A stretch of DNA of 42,496 bases. Origin: a virus. The first letter of the stretch is position 1. Every line of letters starts with the position of its first letter. The translations under genes and the position numbers were made by a program. Location: positions 1-42,496 of the IMG/VR virus record IMGVR_UViG_3300045970_000056, one strand, 5' to 3'. Shown here in pieces: positions 1-7,394 of the stretch. The notes under the pieces were generated by a model. The model worked only from the letters and a program-made list of their open reading frames with translations. It made no database searches and was not told where the DNA came from.

Positions 1-136
1 TTTGAACCTACTTTTGATGGGGTTATCAAGTCAGAGTTTTTAACCCATCTTGATGAGATAGCCCATAAGCAAACACAGCCATCAGAAGCTCTTATCTTAG
101 CTCGCAATGCCGAGCTAAGAAAGAATACTGGTTCAT
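1..136. repeat. Terminal direct repeat, left copy
   Basis: Bases 1-136 match 42361-42496 at every position except 127 (A here, C at 42487). The repeat lies inside a coding gene and keeps its frame, so it most simply marks overlap of a circular or circularly permuted genome. It does not look like a noncoding terminal repeat. The mismatch changes Thr to Pro and is either strain variation or an assembly error. Confidence 0.9.
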
Positions 137-324
137 TATATGATTTAGGTGAACGGGAAGGGCATACGTGGGGACAATTACAAGCTGTGATACCTTTTAA
201 TATGTTTGAGAAAGCTATTCGTGATGGTTATGCGTTAAACAGTCAAGACCCTGATGTGGCAGCCATAGCCATGAAGAATTATTTATTAACACCAGAAGGT
301 AAAGCATGTCTGGTGCAGGATTAG
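1..324 (+). CDS. Small virion-region protein, 3' part (gene crosses the circular join)
   Basis: This is the C-terminal 107 codons of a 110-residue protein whose ATG lies at 42353, so the gene is intact only in the circular genome. The product is soluble and mostly helical by eye, with no signal peptide, membrane segment or motif I recognise. It follows the capsid, the Pro-rich protein and a PASTA-like protein and precedes two more PASTA proteins. That position suggests a head or head-surface accessory protein, but this is inference from location only. Codon 43 of this copy is ACT (Thr), while the second copy at the other end of the window reads CCT (Pro). Confidence 0.75.
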   Translation, partial: FEPTFDGVIKSEFLTHLDEIAHKQTQPSEALILARNAELRKNTGSLYDLGEREGHTWGQLQAVIPFNMFEKAIRDGYALNSQDPDVAAIAMKNYLLTPEGKACLVQD

Positions 325-334
325 GAGTTATGAA

Positions 335-901
335 ATGGCAGGAAGAATTAGATTTACCGCAGCGGAAGATGAAAGCACGTTAAAATCAGCAGATCCAAAG
401 TTAGGACGTGCTTTTCAGGCAGGCCGTGCTGCATTGATTGTGGGTACAAATACTAACCCACATGTTGCAGGTTCTGAGACTTATTTAGCTTATGAAGCTG
501 GGTATGCAACCGTTACCCCTGAAGGCACTTATGATGGTGGAGCTTATGCTATCCCCATCACGATGCCTAATTTGGCGGGATTGACCATTGCTCAAGCTGA
601 TGCAGCTATAACGGCTGCCGGATTAATTCCAGGAAAGATAACGGGAGCATTTGGCGTGGTTACTAGCCAATTACCAGCGGCTGCTGCGAAAGCACAGCCT
701 GGTGATGTAGTTACTTTTACAATTAAAGTAACTGTTCCAGACTTGACAGGTTTAACTTCAGCTGCAGCCGTAACGGCATTAACCACAGCTCATTTGATAG
801 CAGGCGTTGTTACAGGAACTACTGGTGTGGTTACTGTTCAACTTCCGTTAGCCGCTGCATTAGCGGTTAGTGGTTCGTCTGTTGCTTATACGATAGCATA
901 A
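335..901 (+). CDS. PASTA-domain virion protein (two repeats)
   Basis: The 188-residue protein has an N-terminal domain of about 70 residues that I do not recognise, followed by two PASTA-like repeats at roughly 74-132 and 133-188. Each repeat has the family pattern: a short strand (MPNLAGL, VPDLTGL), an Ala-rich helix ending AGL or AHL, a GVVT turn, then Q-x-P and a closing VxYTI-type strand. PASTA domains bind peptidoglycan stem peptides or act as rigid spacers. In phages such beta-rich domains often sit on the head or tail surface. The gene sits in a three-member PASTA cluster with 42122-42352 and 906-1190. A decoration or host-binding role is inferred. Confidence 0.7.
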   Translation: MAGRIRFTAAEDESTLKSADPKLGRAFQAGRAALIVGTNTNPHVAGSETYLAYEAGYATVTPEGTYDGGAYAIPITMPNLAGLTIAQADAAITAAGLIPGKITGAFGVVTSQLPAAAAKAQPGDVVTFTIKVTVPDLTGLTSAAAVTALTTAHLIAGVVTGTTGVVTVQLPLAAALAVSGSSVAYTIA

Positions 902-905
902 TATT

Positions 906-1190
906 ATGGCTAAGCTACAGTCCTTAAACTATAAACGTAATGTCAATATATTTACAGATGGCAACCCTACCGCACGTTTCCCTCATGTTTTACAAACTAA
1001 AGGAATGGGTAAAAGGTTTGCTGTTCCTGATTTAGCGGGTATGACAACAGCACAAGCTAATGCAACATTAACATCAGCTAACTTGTTAAAAGGTGTTATG
1101 ACAGGTACTACAGGGGTGGTTACCGTACAATCCCCCTTAGCGGGAGTCTTGGTATTTAATGGATCTTATGTGGATTACACAATAGCATGA
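906..1190 (+). CDS. PASTA-domain virion protein (one repeat)
   Basis: This 94-residue protein has about 38 basic residues at the N-terminus and then a single PASTA-like repeat (VPDLAGM ... TGTTGVVTVQSP ... YVDYTIA). The second half closely resembles the last repeat of the gene just upstream, both in protein and in DNA, so the two probably arose by duplication. It starts 5 bases after the upstream stop. Its stop overlaps a short ATG frame at 1187, discussed under findings. Function is inferred from context as virion surface. Confidence 0.7.
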   Translation: MAKLQSLNYKRNVNIFTDGNPTARFPHVLQTKGMGKRFAVPDLAGMTTAQANATLTSANLLKGVMTGTTGVVTVQSPLAGVLVFNGSYVDYTIA

Positions 1191-1230
1191 AACTATTTAA
1201 TTCAACTTTACAAATTTGCTGGGTATTAAA

Positions 1231-2256
1231 ATGGTCATAATAGCTAATTCAGAAATTGGTTATCCGGGCGCTAGTGAAACTAATGCGTTTGTCGCAAAGG
1301 AACCCTATGTGGTTAATCATTGTGGTACTCTTAGGACAATTCCCTTGGCTGGAGCATCCCGTTCACATGACTTTAGTGGGAGTGTTCCATTTATTAATCC
1401 TGTAACCAATAGAAGTGATATTCAGCAAATTCAAACGTGGTCTGGAGGGGTAGTCGCTCCCTATGATACGGGTATCACAAATAAAGGCATACCGGGTAGA
1501 GTTGATAAAACGACTTTTGGTAATGATACCGTTACCCTGATTAAATATAATAAGGGTGATGGCATTACTTTTCAAAAATGCCGATCAAAGATCATGGCGT
1601 GGCCCATTCCAAATCGAGTTCATGCAAGATTTTATTTAGAAATGGCATTTGGTAGCAATGCTGATCCTTGGGTATTGACACCAGCAGGTATCCCACCTGC
1701 CTCAGGTGTTTCTCCTGTGGCTTTTTGGGGAATCTCTGATGAAAACCAAAGTAGTGGGCCATTTGGACTTGAAGTTGATACGGATAATAGAGATCCTGCA
1801 AACTTAATGGTAAGTGTATTTCGACGTGTATTAACAGATGGTGTGAGTAAAGTTCGACTTTATATCATTAGAAGTGTACCAAGACATACTATGGTTCGTA
1901 TTATGCTGGATATGTTCCTTGATGAGAGAGCTACCTCAGCAGGTGGTAAAGGTGCTTTTAATCTTTATTATAATGATAACTTAGTATTTTCGCAAACTGG
2001 TCCAACTATGGCTAATATAACAGGTACTAAGAATCCGTACTGGTCAATACATACGTATTTGTGGACTGAAGCTCTGCCTTATAAATATAATCGAGCTATA
2101 TTTTTTAAGACCGCTAAGATGCTAGTGTATCCGGTTAAACCTATAGCACCTCCTATTCCTCCTGTGCCTCCCGTACCTCCAGTATTAACTACAGAACAAA
2201 GAGTAGATGCTCTAGAACATCGTGTAGATGCTATTGAAAAGGGTTTGGTGTTATGA
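1231..2256 (+). CDS. Predicted virion surface protein with Pro-rich, coiled-coil C-terminus
   Basis: The product has about 341 residues from the ATG at 1231; a TTG start at 1216 would add five. The first 290 residues look like a beta-rich, lectin-like fold but match no family I can name. They are followed by a Pro-rich linker of PxPP repeats and a short heptad tail (QRVDALEHRVDAIEKG) that should trimerise or dock. This layout fits a fibre-like or capsid-attached protein. The stop overlaps the next start (ATGA). No good ribosome binding site precedes 1231 or 1216. A 17-codon frame beginning at 1187 ends just past 1231, so translation may be coupled or frameshifted. Confidence 0.65.
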   Translation: MVIIANSEIGYPGASETNAFVAKEPYVVNHCGTLRTIPLAGASRSHDFSGSVPFINPVTNRSDIQQIQTWSGGVVAPYDTGITNKGIPGRVDKTTFGNDTVTLIKYNKGDGITFQKCRSKIMAWPIPNRVHARFYLEMAFGSNADPWVLTPAGIPPASGVSPVAFWGISDENQSSGPFGLEVDTDNRDPANLMVSVFRRVLTDGVSKVRLYIIRSVPRHTMVRIMLDMFLDERATSAGGKGAFNLYYNDNLVFSQTGPTMANITGTKNPYWSIHTYLWTEALPYKYNRAIFFKTAKMLVYPVKPIAPPIPPVPPVPPVLTTEQRVDALEHRVDAIEKGLVL

Positions 2257-2888
2257 CCTATGAGGAAATAGTCAGCACCTCACTGGCTTATGCAGATAGG
2301 CAAGATGTTGCTGTGATTAGTCGTGTCGATATATTTATGCGTATGGCTGAGTCACGTATTAACCGGCTTTTAGTTATTGAGGATATGAGTATTCGTTACA
2401 TATTCTCAGAGCCTAATCCTGTTAATGGACGGTATGACTTACCAGCAGATTTTTCTGCTATTCGAGATATTGCTATAGTTGACTCACTTGATTCAAAGAA
2501 TAGGCTAACGCTTTCACTGATTAACCCAGAACAAATGAATACGGCCACCAGCACAGTTAATATTGATAATAGCCTAAAACATTTTTATCAGATATTGAAT
2601 AAACAACTTGTTATACAACCTCCTGTAATTGATGGCTCTAAGTATCTCGAAATAGTTTATTACGGGAATATAGCTCCATTGACGCTTGATAATAGTACTA
2701 ATTGGATATCTAACAATCATCCTGACTTATATATTGATGGCATTCTTGTTGAGATTAATGCATTTATAAAGGATGCTGAAGCGGCTGCTTTATGGGATGG
2801 GCGATTTAAACAAGTTATTGATGAATTGGCGAATGCTGACAACCTTCTTGTGTATAGCGGTTCAAGTCTTCAAACACGGGTTGGATAA
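2253..2888 (+). CDS. Head-to-tail adaptor protein
   Basis: The 211-residue protein resembles the phage adaptor family that docks under the portal in short-tailed phages. Supporting signs are an N-terminal helical region (YEEIVSTSLAYADR ... RMAESRINR), a central beta segment with YDLPADFSAIRDI, and a C-terminal helical bundle including HPDLYIDGILVEINAF and AALWDGRFKQVIDEL. This order is typical for the family. It overlaps the upstream gene by four bases and is followed one base later by an HNH endonuclease that separates it from the tail fibre genes. The family call is from pattern memory. Confidence 0.65.
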   Translation: MTYEEIVSTSLAYADRQDVAVISRVDIFMRMAESRINRLLVIEDMSIRYIFSEPNPVNGRYDLPADFSAIRDIAIVDSLDSKNRLTLSLINPEQMNTATSTVNIDNSLKHFYQILNKQLVIQPPVIDGSKYLEIVYYGNIAPLTLDNSTNWISNNHPDLYIDGILVEINAFIKDAEAAALWDGRFKQVIDELANADNLLVYSGSSLQTRVG

Positions 2889-2889
2889 T

Positions 2890-3423
2890 ATGAAATTTAT
2901 TAAGTTGCCATCCGTAGAGTTTTTAAATAAATCATTGTCTTATAATCCTGATACTGGAAATATATTTCGTTTGACAGGAAGGTATAAGGGGGCTATTGCT
3001 GGGGCTGTAAGTGTAAAAGGAAGACACGTTATAGATTTAGTCATTGATGGAAAAACCGTTAAATTTTATTCAGCAAGAATAGCTTGGAAAATATTTTACA
3101 AAGAAGAGCCTACTTCTCAAATTGATCATATTAATGGCGATAAGTTAGATAATAGAATTTGTAATTTAAGAGCGGCTACAAATTCAGAAAATCAATGTAA
3201 TACGTCAAAAAGAGATAACTCTAGACCGTATAAAGGTGTTTTTAAACGGCGAAACGCCAAAGGAAAGCACTATAAAGATTGGACATATCAAATTAGGTTT
3301 GATTATAAACTTTATCAGGTTTCTGGGTTCGCTACTGCTGAAGAAGCATTTGAAGCCAGATGTGCTTTTGGTAAACAATTACATGGCGATTTCTATAACG
3401 CTGGAGGTGTATCATCGCTTTAG
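2890..3423 (+). CDS. HNH homing-type endonuclease with AP2-like DNA-binding domain
   Basis: The 177-residue free-standing endonuclease starts at the ATG at 2890, one base after the adaptor stop. The N-terminal 70 residues resemble the DNA-binding part of phage HNH proteins. The HNH core is at about 77-104 (IDHINGDKLDNRICNLR, then ENQCN), with His80 as the likely catalytic residue. Residues 113-175 look like an AP2-type DNA-binding domain (YKGVFKRR ... GFATAEEAF). Such genes nick or cut homing sites and spread as selfish elements. It is wedged between adaptor and tail fibre, overlaps the fibre 5' end, and provides that gene's ribosome binding site. Confidence 0.9.
   Translation: MKFIKLPSVEFLNKSLSYNPDTGNIFRLTGRYKGAIAGAVSVKGRHVIDLVIDGKTVKFYSARIAWKIFYKEEPTSQIDHINGDKLDNRICNLRAATNSENQCNTSKRDNSRPYKGVFKRRNAKGKHYKDWTYQIRFDYKLYQVSGFATAEEAFEARCAFGKQLHGDFYNAGGVSSL
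3403..3407 (+). promoter_or_regulatory. Strong ribosome binding site ahead of an ATC start
   Basis: GGAGG lies inside the end of the HNH gene. It sits 6 bases before the ATC at 3414, which is optimal spacing for initiation there. No ATG, GTG or TTG lies near it in the tail fibre frame. Confidence 0.6.
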
Positions 3424-5429
3424 AAACTGGCTCAACAATAGCGGCATTAAATGTTGCTAACCCTACAATTACTGACCCCGTAGGGCAAGCGGATGACCAC
3501 TTACGCCTTATAAAAACAGTATTAAAGACGACTTTTCCTGGTGCAGCAGGGACTGGTTATGCAATACCTATTACTGCAACAGAAGCTGAATTAAACCATG
3601 TGCATGGCGTAACCAGCGATATACAGACGCAGCTTAATACTGTGGGCACCAGTAAAGCAAATCTAGCCTCGCCTACTTTTACAGGAACTGTTTCTGGTAT
3701 TGATAAAACGATGGTGGGATTGCCTAATGTAGACAATACCTCAGACGCTAATAAGCCAGTTTCAACAGCTCAGCAAACTGCTCTTGATTTAAAGCAGCGT
3801 CTTAGCGGTAAAGATGCAACGGGTGGCTATGCTGGATTAACGCTATTCAATATAAACTTCAAAAATGTATTGAATACCTTTACTAGCTTCTTCACTAATT
3901 CTAATACAGCAGCACGTACCTATGCGTTTCCTGATAAGGATATAACGGTAGCGGGACTTGATGATATTACAGGGACTAATTCAGGGATTAATACGGGCGA
4001 CAGTGCTGTTAATTCTTTATATAGCGGGTTAATTACCAACGCTACACATACAGGCGACGTAACAGGGAGTAATGAATTAACGATAGCTAGCAAGGCAGTA
4101 ACGCTAGCTAAAATGAATGATATGGCGACAGCCTCATTGATCTATCGTAAGACAGCTGGTGTGGGTGCTCCTGAAGTCAATTCCCTGGAAACTTTGAAAA
4201 CCGACCTTACTTTAGTTAAAAGTGATGTGGGTTTAGGCAATGTTAATAATACATCGGATGCCAATAAGCCTATATCCACAGCTCAACAAGCGGCATTAGA
4301 CTTTAAGGTAGATATTACTTCTATTACTCCCGTTGCGTTTGGTGGTACTGGGCTGACAGCATTAGGGCCAGCAGGTTATGTGTTAGCGACTAATGCGGGT
4401 GTCACAGCTATGGAGTGGATAGCACCTGCATCAGGTGGTGGAGGTGGTGGCACTGGTAGTGTTACCTCTGTTAGCTGTTCAGGTGGCACGACAGGACTCA
4501 CGTTAGCGGGTGGGCCGATAACTACGACGGGCACATTCACGCTAGGCGGGTTATTAGTTTCAGCTAACGGCGGTACGGGCAATGGTTTTGCAAAGTTTAC
4601 TGGGCCTACTACCGCTGAAAAGACGTTTACTTTGCCTGATGCGAATGCCACGTTGTTATATTCAGGTGGTGCATTAGGTACGCCTGTAAGTGGAAACGCT
4701 TCTAATCTGACTAATTTTCCAACTCTTAATCAGAATACGAGTGGCACAGCGGCAGGGTTATCCACACCACTCGTTGTTGCATCAGGTGGTACAGGATTAA
4801 CGGCTCTTGGCACGAGCGCACAAGTTCTAAGGACGAATGTTGCGGGTACGGCTATGGAGTGGGCAACCGCATCAAGCGGGAGTTCAATAGGTTATTCGAC
4901 GTATGATGCTAGAAACGATTTACGAGCATTAACACCTACTGCCCATGCTTTAATTGTTGTTGAATCGTTAGGTTTATTTCAGTGGTTTTCAGGTAGCACA
5001 GAACCTGATGATGATGAAACCAGCTTTGCCACAGCATCAGGTGTTTGGCAGTTAATCGCAGCACATACAGACATGGTGTTTGCTAATTGGCTTGCAGAAG
5101 TTGATAGTTTATATAGTGCGGTAGATACGTTAACCGCATTTACGGGTAAGTTTTTACGTGGTTCTTTCAATATGACGTTGACTAGTTTGGGGGCTATTTC
5201 TACAACAGTATTCACGGCACCAGTAGCGGGAGCTTCTATTGGGGATAGTGTTATTGTTAATCCAGGAAATGGTTTTGGTAATGATGATGGTAGTAAGGCA
5301 ATTCTTAATTATAAAGCTTATGTCAGTTCAGCAAATATAGTTACTATTAATGTATGTAATTCAGCAACGGCAGCCTATGTAGCGAATATAACCCCCTCAA
5401 CCTGGTCTGTTTTAGTTATCAAACAATAG
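3414..5429 (+). CDS. Tail fibre protein, apparent ATC start
   Basis: From 3414 the frame gives 671 residues. The first usual start codon (GTG 3600) would lose about 62 residues that match the N-terminus of the collar protein at 6604: both have LE....TIA, then DPxxQxDDxLRLIKxVL, then ITATExExN. The ATC at 3414 aligns exactly with that gene's ATG, and an upstream stop at 3396 rules out much extension. Further on are two copies of a fibre repeat (VGLxNVxNTSDANKP) near 105-130 and 275-300, and two GGTGLTAL blocks separated by a Gly-rich stretch. These are common in phage tail fibres. The role is probably receptor contact. Confidence 0.75.
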   Translation: MALETGSTIAALNVANPTITDPVGQADDHLRLIKTVLKTTFPGAAGTGYAIPITATEAELNHVHGVTSDIQTQLNTVGTSKANLASPTFTGTVSGIDKTMVGLPNVDNTSDANKPVSTAQQTALDLKQRLSGKDATGGYAGLTLFNINFKNVLNTFTSFFTNSNTAARTYAFPDKDITVAGLDDITGTNSGINTGDSAVNSLYSGLITNATHTGDVTGSNELTIASKAVTLAKMNDMATASLIYRKTAGVGAPEVNSLETLKTDLTLVKSDVGLGNVNNTSDANKPISTAQQAALDFKVDITSITPVAFGGTGLTALGPAGYVLATNAGVTAMEWIAPASGGGGGGTGSVTSVSCSGGTTGLTLAGGPITTTGTFTLGGLLVSANGGTGNGFAKFTGPTTAEKTFTLPDANATLLYSGGALGTPVSGNASNLTNFPTLNQNTSGTAAGLSTPLVVASGGTGLTALGTSAQVLRTNVAGTAMEWATASSGSSIGYSTYDARNDLRALTPTAHALIVVESLGLFQWFSGSTEPDDDETSFATASGVWQLIAAHTDMVFANWLAEVDSLYSAVDTLTAFTGKFLRGSFNMTLTSLGAISTTVFTAPVAGASIGDSVIVNPGNGFGNDDGSKAILNYKAYVSSANIVTINVCNSATAAYVANITPSTWSVLVIKQ

Positions 5430-5440
5430 GAATTTTTATT

Positions 5441-6298
5441 ATGGGAATGATTAATGGTTTACGTGCGATGAACGCACTAACAGCAGGCACGATGAGCGGT
5501 GCGCAATTAACGACTTATCTGGCTTCTGGAATTAATTACGGTAGCTTTACACAGTTGTTGAACTTGAAAGGGCAGGCGAACATACTGGTTAACTCTAGTT
5601 CGGCTATGACGGCTATTGTAGCTTCCAGTACAGCGAGTGTCGCCATTAGTAATACTCCTCTATGTAACAATGCTGTATTGGGTGGCAGTTATTCCGTCGG
5701 GGCTTATCTTGACAGATTAGCCATTGTTGATGGGGCTTCAACAAATGCTACTTTAGCTGCACAAACTACTATGGCGAATGTTTCTGGATCTAGTACAGCG
5801 ATAGCTGCTGCATGGGCATCTAATACAGCTACTAAGGCAATTATGTCTAGTGCTAACGCAAAATTAGAAGTCTATAAATCGGATGTTGCACTAGCAGCGC
5901 TACAAGCTGCACCAACTCAAGTGCAAACATTAATTACTAATAAGATAGCAACCTTGATTGTTAATACTTGGCCTGGTGCGGCGATTAATTTAATTCCAAA
6001 TGGAACCAAAATTATTATTCTGCGTAGATATTATTCTGCCGCAGATTATGACTACTTTAATTGGGCGAGAGATAGCTATACTTCAGGTACTGGTAATGGG
6101 CCAGCAGCTGGAAGTGGAGTACGGACATTATATGCATCTGGAAGCGCAGCAGTGGGCTGCACTAGTGGAACTTACACCAGTAATTCGTTAGCGCCTGCAA
6201 ATGATGCTACTGGAAACTTTGTCTGTGCGGCTAATGGGTTGCGTAAAGATAGTTCTGCTACTGGAGGCCTATCATATATTTACTACATCACGGTATAA
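5441..6298 (+). CDS. Putative tail fibre or tail tip protein
   Basis: The 285-residue protein is rich in Ala, Ser, Thr and Asn. It carries a repetitive helical middle section (MTAIVASSTASVAISNTP and similar) and a Gly/Ser/Tyr-rich C-terminal domain of about 90 residues that probably folds as a tip. AGGA stands 9 bases before the ATG. It lies between the long fibre and a small assembly-like protein, so it is probably exposed on the tail. I do not recognise a named family. Confidence 0.6.
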   Translation: MGMINGLRAMNALTAGTMSGAQLTTYLASGINYGSFTQLLNLKGQANILVNSSSAMTAIVASSTASVAISNTPLCNNAVLGGSYSVGAYLDRLAIVDGASTNATLAAQTTMANVSGSSTAIAAAWASNTATKAIMSSANAKLEVYKSDVALAALQAAPTQVQTLITNKIATLIVNTWPGAAINLIPNGTKIIILRRYYSAADYDYFNWARDSYTSGTGNGPAAGSGVRTLYASGSAAVGCTSGTYTSNSLAPANDATGNFVCAANGLRKDSSATGGLSYIYYITV

Positions 6299-6301
6299 GC
6301 C

Positions 6302-6607
6302 ATGAAATTACTTATACGAGATAATCAGGTTATAGGCACAGCCACTGATGAATACAATGGCCCTGAGGAAACGAGGCCAGCAGATGACGCTTATTATGCA
6401 ACGGAAGCGGCTAGAGTAGCACAAGAGAAAAAAGATGCAGATGACCACGCATCGGCTAAAACCTATGCCAAATTAACCGCACTAAAGAATATGTCTCCCG
6501 CTGAGATTCAGACGTGGGTGACGGCTAATGTTAACACCTTAGCTCAAGCTAAAGACGCCATTATGACATTGGCTATTGGGCTATCCGTTTTAGCGAGACG
6601 ATTATGA
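6302..6607 (+). CDS. Small tail-associated protein, possible fibre assembly factor
   Basis: This 101-residue protein has a short beta start (MKLLIRDNQVIGTATDEY) and a long charged helical region, the size and shape of small phage tail fibre assembly or chaperone proteins. No diagnostic motif is visible. It starts 3 bases after the preceding stop and overlaps the collar gene by four bases (ATGA), implying coupled translation with fibre genes. Confidence 0.55.
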   Translation: MKLLIRDNQVIGTATDEYNGPEETRPADDAYYATEAARVAQEKKDADDHASAKTYAKLTALKNMSPAEIQTWVTANVNTLAQAKDAIMTLAIGLSVLARRL

Positions 6608-7392
6608 GTTTAGAACAAGCAAAAACGATTGCGCAATTACAAACCAATAACCCCACACCACAAGACCCTATTAACCAAGGTGATGACCAGCTACGCCTCA
6701 TAAAAAAGGTGCTGCAATTACAATTTCCGGGTGTTACAGGAACAGGATTCTCTACAGCCATTACAGCAACAGAAGATGAAATAAATTACCTTTCTGGTGT
6801 AACTGGCCCTATACAGGCACAGTTAGGCGGTAGTGTTCCGATAGGGGGGATTGTGATGTGGACAGGGGCTACAGCTCCTCAAAAATGGCGAATATGTGAT
6901 GGAACTAACGGAACTCCTGACCTAAGGAATAGGTTTATTGTAGGTGCCAGTACTGCCCATCCAATGGGTATAGTAGGGGGCCAGGCTGATGCTGTTGTAG
7001 TTGCACATGCCCATACTGCAAATTCTACTGGCTCTATTAATTTAGCAACAGGTGGAGCGCTATCTAATCACACTCACAACTTTACGACGAGTCCTGCCGA
7101 TGTAAACCACACGCATGGTTATACCGTTACTAATACTTCTTCACAAGGCGCATCTAGTCTTGGTGGGGGGATTGCTGTGGGTAAAGCAAGCATCATGACT
7201 GATGGGATGAGTGCAGGTAGTAATAATCCGCACGTACATTCTGGTACAACCTTAGCTGAAAATTCAATACACACGCATGGTGTAGCGGGAGCCGTAACTG
7301 TGACCACAGGTATTCTTGTGGAAGGTGTTTTAGGTACAAATGCTAATTTGCCGCCTTATTACGCGTTAGCCTATATTATGCGTTATCTGTAA
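6604..7392 (+). CDS. Tail fibre with phage tail collar domain
   Basis: The 262-residue protein has an N-terminal module of about 70 residues shared with the long tail fibre at 3414. A phage tail collar domain follows at about 80-120 (VPIGGIVMWTG ... GWRICDG-like KWRICDG, then TPDLRNRFIVGA). A His-rich stretch with HTH and HAHT motifs comes next, and the protein ends NLPPYYALAYIMRY, the usual end of this domain. His-rich loops in T4 gp12-type fibres bind metal ions along the trimer axis; a similar role is likely here. It probably makes a short fibre or collar spike. Confidence 0.8.
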   Translation: MSLEQAKTIAQLQTNNPTPQDPINQGDDQLRLIKKVLQLQFPGVTGTGFSTAITATEDEINYLSGVTGPIQAQLGGSVPIGGIVMWTGATAPQKWRICDGTNGTPDLRNRFIVGASTAHPMGIVGGQADAVVVAHAHTANSTGSINLATGGALSNHTHNFTTSPADVNHTHGYTVTNTSSQGASSLGGGIAVGKASIMTDGMSAGSNNPHVHSGTTLAENSIHTHGVAGAVTVTTGILVEGVLGTNANLPPYYALAYIMRYL

Positions 7393-7394
7393 TC

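Noticed and set aside
2773-3423. HNH gene starting at ATG 2773
   Set aside because: It would overlap 116 bases of the adaptor gene in another frame. The ATG at 2890 follows the adaptor stop and matches where the recognisable domain begins.
3600-5429. Tail fibre starting at GTG 3600
   Set aside because: It would drop about 62 residues clearly homologous to the N-terminus of the collar protein at 6604-7392, and no ribosome binding site precedes it.
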